Positions 26,236 through 34,457 of a stretch of DNA of 64,000 nt are shown in pieces. Origin of the DNA: CANJBX01 sp035556735. Its GTDB lineage: Bacteria > Pseudomonadota > Alphaproteobacteria > Rhizobiales > Xanthobacteraceae. Position 1 is the stretch's first letter. Each line of letters opens with the position of its first letter. The notes under the pieces are model-generated. The model saw only the letters and a program-made list of their open reading frames with translations, had not been told where the DNA came from and did not search any database. The position numbers were made by a program, and so were the translations under genes. The stretch spans positions 806,001 to 870,000 of the forward strand of contig DATMFF010000006.1 of the NCBI GenBank assembly GCA_035556735.1, read 5' to 3'.

Positions 26236-26907
26236 CTAGAAGTTCTGCCCCGACGTGTTGCGCAGCGCCAGGATCGGATTGTTGGGTGAATCCCCTTCGC
26301 CGGGCGCGATCACCACCACGGGCGCGCCGATCTTGACCCGGTTGTAGAGGTCGATGACGTCCTCGTTGGTCATGCGGATGCAGCCCGACGAGATCGCCTG
26401 CCCGATGTATTCCGGCTGATTGGTCCCGTGGATGCGGAACAGGGTGTCCTTGTTGCCCTCGTAGAGATAGATCGCCCGGGCCCCGAGCGGATTGTGCGGG
26501 CCTCCGCTGACGTAGCTCGGGATGTTGCCGAGACGCTTCTTGATGTCGGCCGTCGGCACCCACGACGGCCATTCCTGCAGATTGCCGACCTTGGCGACGC
26601 CGGACCACACCAGCGCTTCGTCGCCGACGGTCACGCCGTAGCGGATGGCCTTGTTGTTGGGCAGCACGTAGTAGAGAAAACGCGCGTCGGAATCGACCAC
26701 GATGGTGCCGGGCGCTTCCTTACGGTGATAGTTCACGATGTGCCGACGGTAGGGCTCGGGGATCGTGGCCTTCTCGTAAGGAGCGTTGGCGAGCAATTGC
26801 CGGTCGCGCGGCTTGAGGTTCGTCTCCGGCGCCGGCTCGAGCGTGGCTTGCATGCAGCCACCGAGCAGAAGACCCACCAGGACGAAAGCAAACGATTTGC
26901 CCGCCAT
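26236..26907 (-). CDS. L,D-transpeptidase lipoprotein (YkuD/ErfK type)
   Basis: A 223-residue periplasmic lipoprotein. Residues 1-17 are a type II signal with lipobox LLGGC and acylated Cys18. The YkuD domain (about 65-210) holds the active-site pair His160 in RIHGTNQP and Cys176 in SSGCIRMTNEDV. It forms 3-3 crosslinks in peptidoglycan or ties outer-membrane proteins to it, which is typical in Hyphomicrobiales, where L,D-crosslinks are abundant. ATG at 26905-26907; monocistronic and ended by the bidirectional terminator. Confidence 0.94.
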   Translation of the reverse strand: MAGKSFAFVLVGLLLGGCMQATLEPAPETNLKPRDRQLLANAPYEKATIPEPYRRHIVNYHRKEAPGTIVVDSDARFLYYVLPNNKAIRYGVTVGDEALVWSGVAKVGNLQEWPSWVPTADIKKRLGNIPSYVSGGPHNPLGARAIYLYEGNKDTLFRIHGTNQPEYIGQAISSGCIRMTNEDVIDLYNRVKIGAPVVVIAPGEGDSPNNPILALRNTSGQNF

Positions 26908-27319
26908 TCTTGCCTCACCAGGGTACTGCGCGTCAGGTCAGCGCCACGCCGCGTGGCCCCAATGGGCCGACGCTGAAGAGAACTCCCCCGAGTCGCATTG
27001 CATTCGAAGTCGTATCGAAGTCGCTCCCGCCACGCCAGGATTTGCCAGCTTTCGCTGCGAAGACGCCGCGAACCTGTTGCAGGAATGCCGCACTTTTGGC
27101 GCGAAGCTTCCGTACCTCAATACCCGATCAGCCGCGCGCGTTCGGGCCGGCGAATCTTGAGTGCTTTGTTAACCGGACAGATCAAATTCTTACGTCGGAG
27201 CATCACGCTCAAGGCACCAAATCGTCATCAAGACGAGCGATTTGGTGCCCATTTCGGCCGTCGACAGTGGCTATCTGTCGGGAGTGCCGCCGTTTGGATA
27301 AGGCGGCCAAGGAGGAACG
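26908..27319. other. 412-base intergenic region with two inverted repeats
   Basis: Upstream of both the L,D-transpeptidase and the small gene at 27320. It is less GC-rich than its surroundings. It holds a 12-bp inverted repeat (GGCACCAAATCG at 27213-27224 and its complement at 27238-27249) and a GCCGCC/GGCGGC hairpin at 27286-27307 just before the Shine-Dalgarno of the small gene. No other gene is seen. Confidence 0.7.
27213..27249 (+). promoter_or_regulatory. Large inverted repeat in the leader of the small gene
   Basis: Two 12-base arms match perfectly around a 13-base loop. An alternative fold pairs TCGTC with GACGA inside the outer nine pairs. It lies 71 bases before the start codon at 27320, in a position for a leader structure or an operator. 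There is no T-run, so simple termination is unlikely. Confidence 0.5.
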
Positions 27320-27514
27320 ATGACTACCCTGCACGATCTGCTCAAGCGAGACGGCAAGTCCGATCGCCAGCAGACGCCGCGCGAGGATCTGCGCGGACGC
27401 TACAGCCCGATCGGCATTTCGGCGGTCGCCGCTGCGTGCCGTTACAGTCACGACGATGACCAACCGCCGGGAGCGGTTCACGAGACGACCGGCCGACGCA
27501 GGCCCCAGCGCTAA
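27320..27514 (+). CDS. Small basic protein of unknown function
   Basis: A 64-residue soluble protein rich in Arg and Asp, beginning MTTLHDLLKRDGKSDRQ and containing YSPIGISAVAAACRYSHD. I recall similar IGISAVAAA segments in short conserved Hyphomicrobiales proteins but cannot name a family. Translation is strongly supported: AAGGAGGA stands 5 to 7 bases before the ATG at 27320, one of the best ribosome sites in the window. The leader carries two hairpins. It is followed 158 bases later by corA on the same strand. Confidence 0.65.
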   Translation: MTTLHDLLKRDGKSDRQQTPREDLRGRYSPIGISAVAAACRYSHDDDQPPGAVHETTGRRRPQR

Positions 27515-27672
27515 CGACGCACGTTCAGGGCCGTCGCAACGTCAATCCGGCGGCTTGGCCGCCGGGGGGAGGCGTTCGCCGCTCGACAAGCGTGCCAATT
27601 TGAAATTGCGCCGCGCGATTGCGCCCGATAGAGGGAGTGCAAGCCGTACTCGGGGGCGGGTGGGGGCACTCC

Positions 27673-28650
27673 ATGCTGGCAGTCTACGTTCCGCGCGGCG
27701 GATCGCTCGAGCGGATTCAGGTCGCCGCTGAGGCGGGTTTCCCGGAAGGGGCCGTCTGGATCGATCTGCTCGATCCGACCCTCGTCGAGGACAAGCTCGT
27801 CGAGCAGGCGACCGGCGTTGCGATCCCGACCCGCGAGGAAATGCAGGAGATCGAGGTCACCAGCCGCCTCTACGTCGAGAACGGCGTGCGCTACATGACG
27901 GCCACCCTCATGTGCCAGGCCGACACCGACAGCCCGCAAACCACCGCCGTCACGTTCATCTTGTCGGGCCACAAGCTGATCACCGTGCGCTACGACGAGC
28001 CGCGGCCGTTCGCGATCGTCAACAACAAGCTCTGCCGGCTCTGCCCGCCGAACCCGACCGGCGAGACGGTCATGATGGACCTGCTCGATGCGGTCATCGA
28101 CCGGGCCGCCGATATCCTCGAGCGCATCGGCGCCGACGTGGACCACGTCTCCCGCGACATCTTCGACCTGCGCAGCACGGTCACCCGGACGCGGCACTTC
28201 AACCGGACCTTCATCAGCATCGGGCGCAAGGGCGACCTCACGTCCAAGGTGCGCGAAAGCCTCGTCTCGATCGGCCGGCTGCTGTTGTTTCTCGCGAGCG
28301 AGACCGAGGACAGCATCAAATTGGCGAAGGAACAGCGCACGCACCTCAAAGGCATGCAGCGCGACGTGCAGTCGCTGTCCGATCACGCGACCTATCTGTC
28401 CAACAAGATCCAGTTCCTGCTCGACGCCATGGTCGGCGTCGTCAATCTGCAGCAGAACAACATCATCAAGATATTCTCGGTCGTCGCCGTGGTGCTGATG
28501 CCGCCGACGCTGATCGCGTCGATCTACGGCATGAACTTCCGGCATATGCCCGAGCTCGAGTGGACCTACGGCTATCCGTTCACACTGGTCTTGATGCTGG
28601 TGGCGGCGATCCTGCCGTACCTGTTCTTCAAGTGGAAGAAATGGCTGTAA
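27673..28650 (+). CDS. corA: CorA-family magnesium/divalent cation transporter
   Basis: A 325-residue CorA protein: a cytosolic alpha/beta domain and long helices (about 1-260), then two transmembrane helices near the C-terminus. The channel signature YGMNFRHMPE (GMN at 286-288) is intact, and the second helix ends with the basic tail FFKWKKWL. Works as a pentamer in the inner membrane, mainly importing Mg2+. The ATG at 27673 is chosen because MLAVYVPRGG matches the family start. No M-box riboswitch was recognised upstream. Confidence 0.92.
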   Translation: MLAVYVPRGGSLERIQVAAEAGFPEGAVWIDLLDPTLVEDKLVEQATGVAIPTREEMQEIEVTSRLYVENGVRYMTATLMCQADTDSPQTTAVTFILSGHKLITVRYDEPRPFAIVNNKLCRLCPPNPTGETVMMDLLDAVIDRAADILERIGADVDHVSRDIFDLRSTVTRTRHFNRTFISIGRKGDLTSKVRESLVSIGRLLLFLASETEDSIKLAKEQRTHLKGMQRDVQSLSDHATYLSNKIQFLLDAMVGVVNLQQNNIIKIFSVVAVVLMPPTLIASIYGMNFRHMPELEWTYGYPFTLVLMLVAAILPYLFFKWKKWL

Positions 28651-28685
28651 GCCGCTGACGTGCGGGGGCGAAGGCCACCCAAGGC

Positions 28686-29720
28686 TCACACCTGCGCCTT
28701 GCGCAGCAGCGGGATCACCTCGCGCCCGAACAGCTCGTGGCCCTGGGCAACCTCGTGCGGCGGCGCACTCCAGTGCAGGACGGCGAGGAAATGCGCCGCG
28801 CCGATCGCCCGGCACTGATCGATGATCTGGTCGGCAACCCGCGCCGGCGTTCCGGCGATGAACTCGTCCTCGGCGACGGCAAAGCCCCCGGTCTGCTTGG
28901 GAGCGTCGGGGATGGGCTTGAGGTTCGCGCGCGGGTCCTTCGAGAGCATCGCGCGCAGGCGCTCGGCCACGGCGTGTGACTTCTCCTGCGCCTCGCTGTC
29001 GCTTTCGGCGACCACGACGCGGCGCCGGAGTGCGAGGTCCTCGGCGCTCACCTTGATGCCGGCGCGGTCGGCCTCGTCGCGATAGCAATCGAAGATCGCC
29101 TTGACGCGCGGGGTCGGATTGAACCCGGTGCAGATCTTCGAGCGCCGGCGCGCCGCCTTGCGTGCGGAATCGTCGCTCACCACCGTCGTCCACTTCGGCG
29201 GCGCCGGCCGCTGCAGGGGCCGCGGGATCGGCCGCAGGTTTTCGAAACGGTAGTGCTTGCCGCGGTGGGTGACGACCTCCTGGCCGAGCGCGGCATCGAG
29301 GATCGCGATGGCTTCGTCGTTGCGCTCGCGCGCCTCCTCCATGCTCATCCCGATCTGCGCAAGCTCATGCGGGATGCCCACGGCGGTGCCGATCTCGAGG
29401 CGCCCGCCCGTCATGTGGTCAAGCATCCCGATCTCTTCGACGATCCGCCACGGCTGGTAGTAGGGCGTGACGACGCCCATCACGCCCAGGCGCAGCGTGC
29501 GGGTGCGGCCCGCCGTCGCCGCGATCAACAAGTTGGGCGAAGCGCCATAGGCCCCGCCGAAGTGGTGCTCGCTGAAGAAGATGCCTTCGAAACCAAGCGC
29601 TTCGTCGCGCGCCCACAGGTCAAGATAGACATTGAAGTAGTTGGTGATGGCTTTCGGATCGGCATCCTTCGCCGGGTCGTTGAGCTCGGGGAAGAATTCG
29701 AAAACCCAAGGCCGGATCAT
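28686..29720 (-). CDS. LLM-class flavin-dependent oxidoreductase
   Basis: A 344-residue luciferase-like enzyme. Family blocks: ALGFEGIFFSEHHFGGAYGASPNLLIAA, YYQPWRIVEEIGMLDHMTGGRLEIG, and ARVADQIIDQCRAIGAAHFLAVLHW at the C-terminus. The ATG at 29718-29720 (MIRPWVFEFFPE) has GGGGAA upstream. It lies 32 bases downstream of an SDR gene and after pdxH on the same strand. PdxH is an FMN enzyme, but any functional link through flavin is only suggestive. Substrate unknown. Confidence 0.85.
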   Translation of the reverse strand: MIRPWVFEFFPELNDPAKDADPKAITNYFNVYLDLWARDEALGFEGIFFSEHHFGGAYGASPNLLIAATAGRTRTLRLGVMGVVTPYYQPWRIVEEIGMLDHMTGGRLEIGTAVGIPHELAQIGMSMEEARERNDEAIAILDAALGQEVVTHRGKHYRFENLRPIPRPLQRPAPPKWTTVVSDDSARKAARRRSKICTGFNPTPRVKAIFDCYRDEADRAGIKVSAEDLALRRRVVVAESDSEAQEKSHAVAERLRAMLSKDPRANLKPIPDAPKQTGGFAVAEDEFIAGTPARVADQIIDQCRAIGAAHFLAVLHWSAPPHEVAQGHELFGREVIPLLRKAQV

Positions 29721-29752
29721 GGCGTTCCCCCGAGTTGGCGGTTGGCCGAGCG

Positions 29753-30508
29753 CTAGATGTGCTGGCCGCCGTCGATGTGGATCTCCGCGCCATGCACATA
29801 GGAGGAGGTCTCCGTGCACAGCACGTAGATGATCTTCGCCACCTCGTCGGTCGTGCCGAGACGGTGCAGAGGGATCTGCTTGGCGACGATTTCTTCCGTT
29901 CCCGGCGAGAGGATCGCCGTGTCGATCTCGCCCGGTGCGATGGCGTTCACCCGGATGCCGAGCGGGCCGAAGTCCGCCGCCATCTCACGCGTGAGCGAGG
30001 CGAGGGCGGCCTTGGACGTGCCGTAGGCGGAGCCCGCGAAAGGATGCACGCGCGAGCCGGCGATCGAGGTGACGTTCACCACCGAGCCCTTCGCCTTCTT
30101 GAGTTCCTCGATCAGCCCGCGCGCCAGCATGATCGGTGCGAAGAAGTTGACCTGGAAGACCTGCTGCCAGACCTCGAGCGGGGTCGCGACGGCGGTGAGC
30201 CGCTGGCCGCCCTCGGCCTTGGGTGAGATGCCGGCGTTGTTGACGAGGGCATGCAGCTCGCCGTTCTCCAGCCGGGTCTTGATCTCGGCGATCGCCCGCA
30301 GCGTGTCCTTGGGATCGGCGAGGTCGACCTGGATGTGGTCTTCCGGTCCCATCTCCCACGGACAGTTTTCAGGGAAGGGATGACGCGAGCAGGTGATCAC
30401 GCGCCATCCGGCGGCGGAAAAGCGCTTCACGGTGGCGTGGCCGATGCCGCGGCTTGCGCCGGTGAGCAGCAGCGTGCGGCGTGGCTGGTTTTGACCGCTG
30501 GTGGGCAT
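29753..30508 (-). CDS. SDR-family oxidoreductase
   Basis: A 251-residue classical short-chain dehydrogenase/reductase. NAD(P) site TGASRGIG at 16-23, NNAG motif in LVNNAGISP, catalytic Ser in VTSIAGSRV and the YxxxK pair in SAYGTSK. C-terminal GAEIHIDGGQHI is typical of FabG-like proteins. The ATG at 30506-30508 is chosen because it lies 8 bases after the pdxH stop and removes an unlikely overlap. Middle gene of a pdxH-SDR-LLM operon; substrate unknown. Confidence 0.88.
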   Translation of the reverse strand: MPTSGQNQPRRTLLLTGASRGIGHATVKRFSAAGWRVITCSRHPFPENCPWEMGPEDHIQVDLADPKDTLRAIAEIKTRLENGELHALVNNAGISPKAEGGQRLTAVATPLEVWQQVFQVNFFAPIMLARGLIEELKKAKGSVVNVTSIAGSRVHPFAGSAYGTSKAALASLTREMAADFGPLGIRVNAIAPGEIDTAILSPGTEEIVAKQIPLHRLGTTDEVAKIIYVLCTETSSYVHGAEIHIDGGQHI

Positions 30509-30516
30509 CGTTGCTC

Positions 30517-31158
30517 TTACGGGTAAAGCCGGGTCTTGGTCCATCCCGCATCCGGCGCGTCACGCGAGAAGAGGATACGTTCGTGCAGCCGGAACGGCCG
30601 CTCGTGCCAGAACTCGATGGCCAGCGGCTTCACCCGGTAGCCGACCCAATAGGGCGGGCGCGGCACGTCGCCGATCGGATATCTGGCGGTCATCAGGGCG
30701 ATCGCCTTCTCGAAGGCGAAGCGGCTCTCCAGCGGAGAGGATTGCTTGCTGGCCCAGGCGCCGATCTGCGCCGCGCGCGGGCGCGTCGCGAAATAGGCAT
30801 CCGCCTCCGCCTCGGACACCGGCGTCACTGTGCCGCGAACGCGGACCTGGCGGTCGAGCGATTTCCAATAGAACGCCAGCGCCGCCTTGGCATTGGCGGC
30901 GAGCTCGGCGCCCTTCCGGCTCTCGTTGTTCGAGTAGAACACGAAGCCATGCTCGTCGAAGCCCTTGAGGAGCACCATCCGCACGTTGGGAAAGCCGTCC
31001 TGGTCGGTGGTCGCCAGCGCCATGGCATTGGGGTTGTGTGTCTCGCTGCGCGCGGCGTCCTCGAACCACTCGGCAAAAAGCCGAAATGGTTCAGCGCTTT
31101 CCGTGAAATCACCAGCCGTTAACCAGGTCGGGTGTTGAATCGAGGCGGTGTCGGACAT
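30517..31158 (-). CDS. pdxH: Pyridoxamine 5'-phosphate oxidase
   Basis: A 213-residue FMN enzyme oxidising pyridoxine or pyridoxamine 5'-phosphate to pyridoxal 5'-phosphate. Recognised by NPNAMALATTDQDGFPNVRMVLLKGFDEHGFVFYSN near 43-79, SRKGAELAANAKAAL, EIGAWASKQSS-type block (QIGAWASKQSSPLESR) and the C-terminal FWHERPFRLHERI ... W.KTRLYP signature. Full length. The ATG at 31156-31158 leaves its 5' end overlapping or abutting that of the divergent lipoprotein gene. Confidence 0.95.
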   Translation of the reverse strand: MSDTASIQHPTWLTAGDFTESAEPFRLFAEWFEDAARSETHNPNAMALATTDQDGFPNVRMVLLKGFDEHGFVFYSNNESRKGAELAANAKAALAFYWKSLDRQVRVRGTVTPVSEAEADAYFATRPRAAQIGAWASKQSSPLESRFAFEKAIALMTARYPIGDVPRPPYWVGYRVKPLAIEFWHERPFRLHERILFSRDAPDAGWTKTRLYP

Positions 31159-31171
31159 TGGGGATCTTTCG

Positions 31172-31687
31172 GTGGCCGCGTCGGCGTCAGTCCCAGGCTA
31201 CGGTGGCGTTCTATATAGTGGATGGTCGGGCGCGCGCCTATGGCGGCGCACGCTGGCCCACGTCTTCGCTCTCGCCATGACCGGCGCGCTCGCGGGCGGC
31301 TGCAGCTTCTCTTATCAGCTCGGCTCGCTGTTCGGTAAGGAGGAGGAGCCGGCGGAGGTGACTAACGTGAGCCTGCCGGCGTCCGATCGGCCGATCGGCG
31401 ACGCCAGGTTCGCAGAGGCCGATCTGATCGTGGCCAGCCAGGCCGCGGCCGCGCTGCTCGCCAAAGGCGACAAGGACAAGAGCGCGCCCTGGCAGAACCC
31501 CGCCACGGGGGCGCGCGGAATGGTCGCCCCGATCGCGTCGGCCTACACACAGGATGGCTTTACCTGCCGCGACTTCCTCGCGAGCTATGTGCGCGCGGAG
31601 GAGGAAAGCTGGCTGCAGGGCGAGGCTTGCCGCATCCACCAGGGCCGCTGGGTGGTCCGCAGCCTCAAGCCGTGGAAGCGGGCCTAG
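31172..31687 (+). CDS. RT0821/Lpp0805-type surface lipoprotein
   Basis: A 171-residue (from GTG 31172) envelope protein. A twin-Arg-containing hydrophobic segment ends in the lipobox ALAGGC, so it is probably lipid-anchored. The C-terminal domain has the family pattern WQNPATGARGMVAPIAS, then FTCRDF and GEACRIHQGRWVVRSL, with two conserved Cys that may form a disulphide. Related to 17-kDa surface antigens, function unknown. The start is uncertain; a GTG at 31148 is also in frame but would overlap the pdxH start. Confidence 0.75.
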   Translation: MAASASVPGYGGVLYSGWSGARLWRRTLAHVFALAMTGALAGGCSFSYQLGSLFGKEEEPAEVTNVSLPASDRPIGDARFAEADLIVASQAAAALLAKGDKDKSAPWQNPATGARGMVAPIASAYTQDGFTCRDFLASYVRAEEESWLQGEACRIHQGRWVVRSLKPWKRA

Positions 31688-31872
31688 GTTCCTAAACCTT
31701 CCATATTGCAGGGTTTTTGAGTGCTGTCGGCGTGCTATGGATTGCAGCCGTCGGGCGGTATCCCCACATTTGCAGCGGCGGCCGGGGGGATTCGCCGGCA
31801 AACAAGATCGGGTACGGCGCGCGGGGAGGGTCCTGGCGTGCCGTGGACAGGACGAGGCGGAGCTGGTTGCAG

Positions 31873-32880
31873 ATGCGTGACCCTTATGAGGTCCTGGGTG
31901 TGGCGCGGACGGCGGATGCCGCCGCGATCAAGAGCGCGTACCGCAAGCTCGCCAAGAAGCTGCATCCCGACACCAACAAGAATGATGCCACGCTCGCCCA
32001 GCGCTTCGCCGAGCTCAACAGCGCCTACGAGATCCTGGGCGATGCGGCCAAGCGCAAGCAATATGACGCCGGCGAGATCGACGCCGAGGGCAAGCCCAAG
32101 TTCCAGGGCTACGAAGGATTCGGCGCGCATCCGGGCGGGGGATTTGGCGGGCGCGAGGGCGCGTTCGAGAGTTTCACCTGGGGGCCGGAGGGCTTCCAGC
32201 GCACGACCACCCGCGGCGGCGGACGCCGGGGTGGCGGGGGCGGGGCGGGCGCGTTCGAGGATATTCTCAAGGATATGTTCGGCGGCTTCAGCGGGGGCCG
32301 TCGCGGCGGACAAGGCCCGCAGTTCGAATTCGAGGAGGCCGGTCCTGCCCCGGTCGGTCAGGACATCACCACGTCGGTGACGGCGACGCTGGCGGATGCC
32401 GCGCGCGGCGCCAAGCTGCGGGTGCGGCTTCCCACGGGCAAGGAAGTCGAGGTCAAGCTGCCGGTCGGCATCGCCGACGGGCAGCAGGTGCGCCTGAAGG
32501 GGCAGGGGCTCGCCGGGCCGCGCGGCGTCGGCGACGCGCTCGTCACGGTGCACGTCGCCGCTGATCCGCTGTTCAAGCGCGAAGGCGACAACCTGCGGCT
32601 GGAGCTGCCGATCACGCTCTATGAGGCCGTGCTCGGCGCGCGCGTGCGCGTGCCGACCCTCGACGGCGCGGTGCAACTCGCGATCCCGCCCGGAACGTCG
32701 AGCGGCCGCGTGTTCCGCCTCAAGGGCAAGGGCATGCCGGGCAAGGGCGGGGCTGGCGACCTGCTGGCCACGATCCGCATCGTTTTGCCCGACCACAGCG
32801 ACCCCGGGCTCGAAGATCTGATGCGAACCTGGCAGACGCAGAAGCCCTACAACCCCCGCAAGGACTTCGAGGAGCGCTGA
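31873..32880 (+). CDS. DnaJ-family co-chaperone (CbpA-like, no zinc finger)
   Basis: A 335-residue type II J-protein. J domain 1-68 with HPD at 31-33 (LAKKLHPDTNKND), a Gly/Phe/Arg-rich linker (about 80-150, including FGGREGAFESF and long GG runs), then two DnaJ C-terminal substrate-binding domains (VGQDITTSVTATLADAARGAKLRV, LRLELPITLYEAVLGARVRVPT). The CxxCxGxG zinc repeats of true DnaJ are absent. It stimulates DnaK ATPase and may bind misfolded protein or DNA. The ATG at 31873 fits the standard MRDPYEVLGV start. Confidence 0.92.
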   Translation: MRDPYEVLGVARTADAAAIKSAYRKLAKKLHPDTNKNDATLAQRFAELNSAYEILGDAAKRKQYDAGEIDAEGKPKFQGYEGFGAHPGGGFGGREGAFESFTWGPEGFQRTTTRGGGRRGGGGGAGAFEDILKDMFGGFSGGRRGGQGPQFEFEEAGPAPVGQDITTSVTATLADAARGAKLRVRLPTGKEVEVKLPVGIADGQQVRLKGQGLAGPRGVGDALVTVHVAADPLFKREGDNLRLELPITLYEAVLGARVRVPTLDGAVQLAIPPGTSSGRVFRLKGKGMPGKGGAGDLLATIRIVLPDHSDPGLEDLMRTWQTQKPYNPRKDFEER

Positions 32881-32928
32881 CGCTGCGCGGCTTCGGGCGC
32901 GGCGCAGCGCTGCTCGCGCGCCGCGTGA

Positions 32929-33729
32929 TCAGCCGCCGGACTGCGGCGTCTGCTCGTCGAGCTGCCGATATGCGGCCGTCGCGACCTTGCCGAGCTGCTT
33001 GCGGTCGCCGCTGCCGCTTACGACGTAGGCGACATCCTGCGCCGCCCAGTAGACGGCCGTGGCCCGTCTGTGCTCGCTGTAGCGGAGCGACGTCTCGGGC
33101 GCGGAGGAACGCCCGCAGTAGATCGTATAGCGCTCGCCCGATGCGCTTTCGTACATCAGGAACGCAGCCGCGCCCGTCGGTCCGGGCAGCAGGCGGCCGC
33201 CCACGAGCTTGAGCCCGATGCTGTCGAGGTTGGGCGCCTTGAGCTGATAGCCCAGCCGCTTCGAAAGCCATTGGACGAGGTGATCGGCATCGGCCGCCGG
33301 CACCTCCACCGGGTGGCGCACCTCCACGACATACAGATTGTGCGCCTCGAGCGCTTCCGCGGTGAATGCTTCGAAACCGGGCGGCGCCGGCGTCGCCTGC
33401 GGGGCGCTGCTGAACGCATCGCGCGCCGTCCAGCCGAGCGTTCCTCCCAGCACGAACGCCACCACCGCGGCGGCCGCAGCGATGCGCCGCCACGGACGTT
33501 CGGCCGCGGTCAGCCGCGAGAGATCGAAGCGCGCGGGAGCGGGCTCGTCGATCGCGCCGTAGCGCGCGCGGATGGCGTCGATCTGCGCACGCCAGGCGGC
33601 GACGCGCGCCATGTCCTCGGGGTGCGACGCGAGCCACGCCTCGACGGCGTCGATACGGTCTGCCGGCAATTCTCCGTCCACATACGCGTGGAGTTCATCT
33701 TCGGTGACGGCTGCGGAGCGGTCGATCAT
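32929..33729 (-). CDS. Membrane anti-sigma factor
   Basis: A 266-residue single-span inner-membrane protein. The cytosolic N-terminus has the anti-sigma pattern ELHAYVDGELPADRIDAVEAWLASHPE (residues 12-38), without the zinc HxxxCxxC motif. One transmembrane helix lies near 82-102 (RIAAAAAVVAFVLGGTLGWTA), followed by a periplasmic domain of about 160 residues with YTIYCGRSS. It would hold the ECF sigma factor encoded 12 bases upstream at the membrane until a signal arrives. The stress sensed is not readable. Confidence 0.88.
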   Translation of the reverse strand: MIDRSAAVTEDELHAYVDGELPADRIDAVEAWLASHPEDMARVAAWRAQIDAIRARYGAIDEPAPARFDLSRLTAAERPWRRIAAAAAVVAFVLGGTLGWTARDAFSSAPQATPAPPGFEAFTAEALEAHNLYVVEVRHPVEVPAADADHLVQWLSKRLGYQLKAPNLDSIGLKLVGGRLLPGPTGAAAFLMYESASGERYTIYCGRSSAPETSLRYSEHRRATAVYWAAQDVAYVVSGSGDRKQLGKVATAAYRQLDEQTPQSGG

Positions 33730-33741
33730 GGGACACCTTCG

Positions 33742-34275
33742 TCATTTCACGCGGCGCAGCGGGACACGCTCGCCGTCGAGATAGGCTTTGATCTGCGCGC
33801 GGGCGCGCGCCAGTCGCGACATCACGGTTCCGATCGGCACCCCCTGCACCTCGGCCACCTCGCGATAGGAGAGGCCTTCCAGGACCACGAGCAGCAGGGC
33901 CGCGCGCTGCTCCGGCACCAGCGCGGCGAGCGCGCGCTCGATGTCGCGCATGCCGGCTTCCGGGCCCGCCATGTCCGTGGCGTCGCCGTCGCCCAGCGGA
34001 GCATGCGCCGGGCGGCGCGCCAGCGCCCGCAGGCGGTTGCGATTGAGGTTGGTGAGGATGGTGTAGAGCCAGCTGCGGGTCTCCTCGCCGTGAAAGAGAT
34101 GCTCCGAGCGCAGGGCCCTTACCAGCGTGTCCTGGACGAGATCGTCGGCGGTCTCGGCGTCGCGGGTCAGCGCCCGCGCGTAGCGCCGCAACGCCGGGAT
34201 CGCCGCCTGAATGCTCTCTCGGAATGCGCTCACGGGCGCTCTGCCTGCCGGTCCTGCATCTGGAGCGAAAAACAC
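33742..34275 (-). CDS. ECF-type RNA polymerase sigma factor
   Basis: A 177-residue group IV sigma factor. Region 2 is at about 20-85 (ALTRDAETADDLVQDTLVRAL, SWLYTILTNLNRNRLR) and region 4 at about 112-165 (LVPEQRAALLLVVLEGLSYREVAEVQGVPIGTVMSRLARAR). Pairs with the anti-sigma gene 12 bases downstream on the same transcript. It starts with GTG at 34275; a GTG at 34233 (VSAFRESIQAAI) would also fit the family. I could not identify a convincing autoregulated promoter in the 180 bases before fabI. Confidence 0.92.
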   Translation of the reverse strand: MFFAPDAGPAGRAPVSAFRESIQAAIPALRRYARALTRDAETADDLVQDTLVRALRSEHLFHGEETRSWLYTILTNLNRNRLRALARRPAHAPLGDGDATDMAGPEAGMRDIERALAALVPEQRAALLLVVLEGLSYREVAEVQGVPIGTVMSRLARARAQIKAYLDGERVPLRRVK

Positions 34276-34457
34276 CTCGAAACCGCAAACTATTCCGGCA
34301 ATGCCCGATTTCTGGCCCGGAACGCGTTCGGCGTTAACATCGCATAAAACCGCGCCCTGCCGTGGGCAGGCTGCTTGAAGGGCCTACCCCCCTATGCCAT
34401 TAGGAATTGCCCGCCCGGCGCGGGCCACAGTCCAATTTCCTGGGGCATTGGAGCATC

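Noticed and set aside
32881..32909. Inverted repeat CGCTGCGC/GCGCAGCG after the J-protein gene
   Set aside because: Eight pairs with a 13-base loop and no T-run in GC-rich DNA; chance is likely.
34276..34457. EcfG/ECF-type GGAAC...CGTT promoter between the sigma factor gene and fabI
   Set aside because: GGAAC occurs near 34320 but no matching -10 element at the required distance on either strand.
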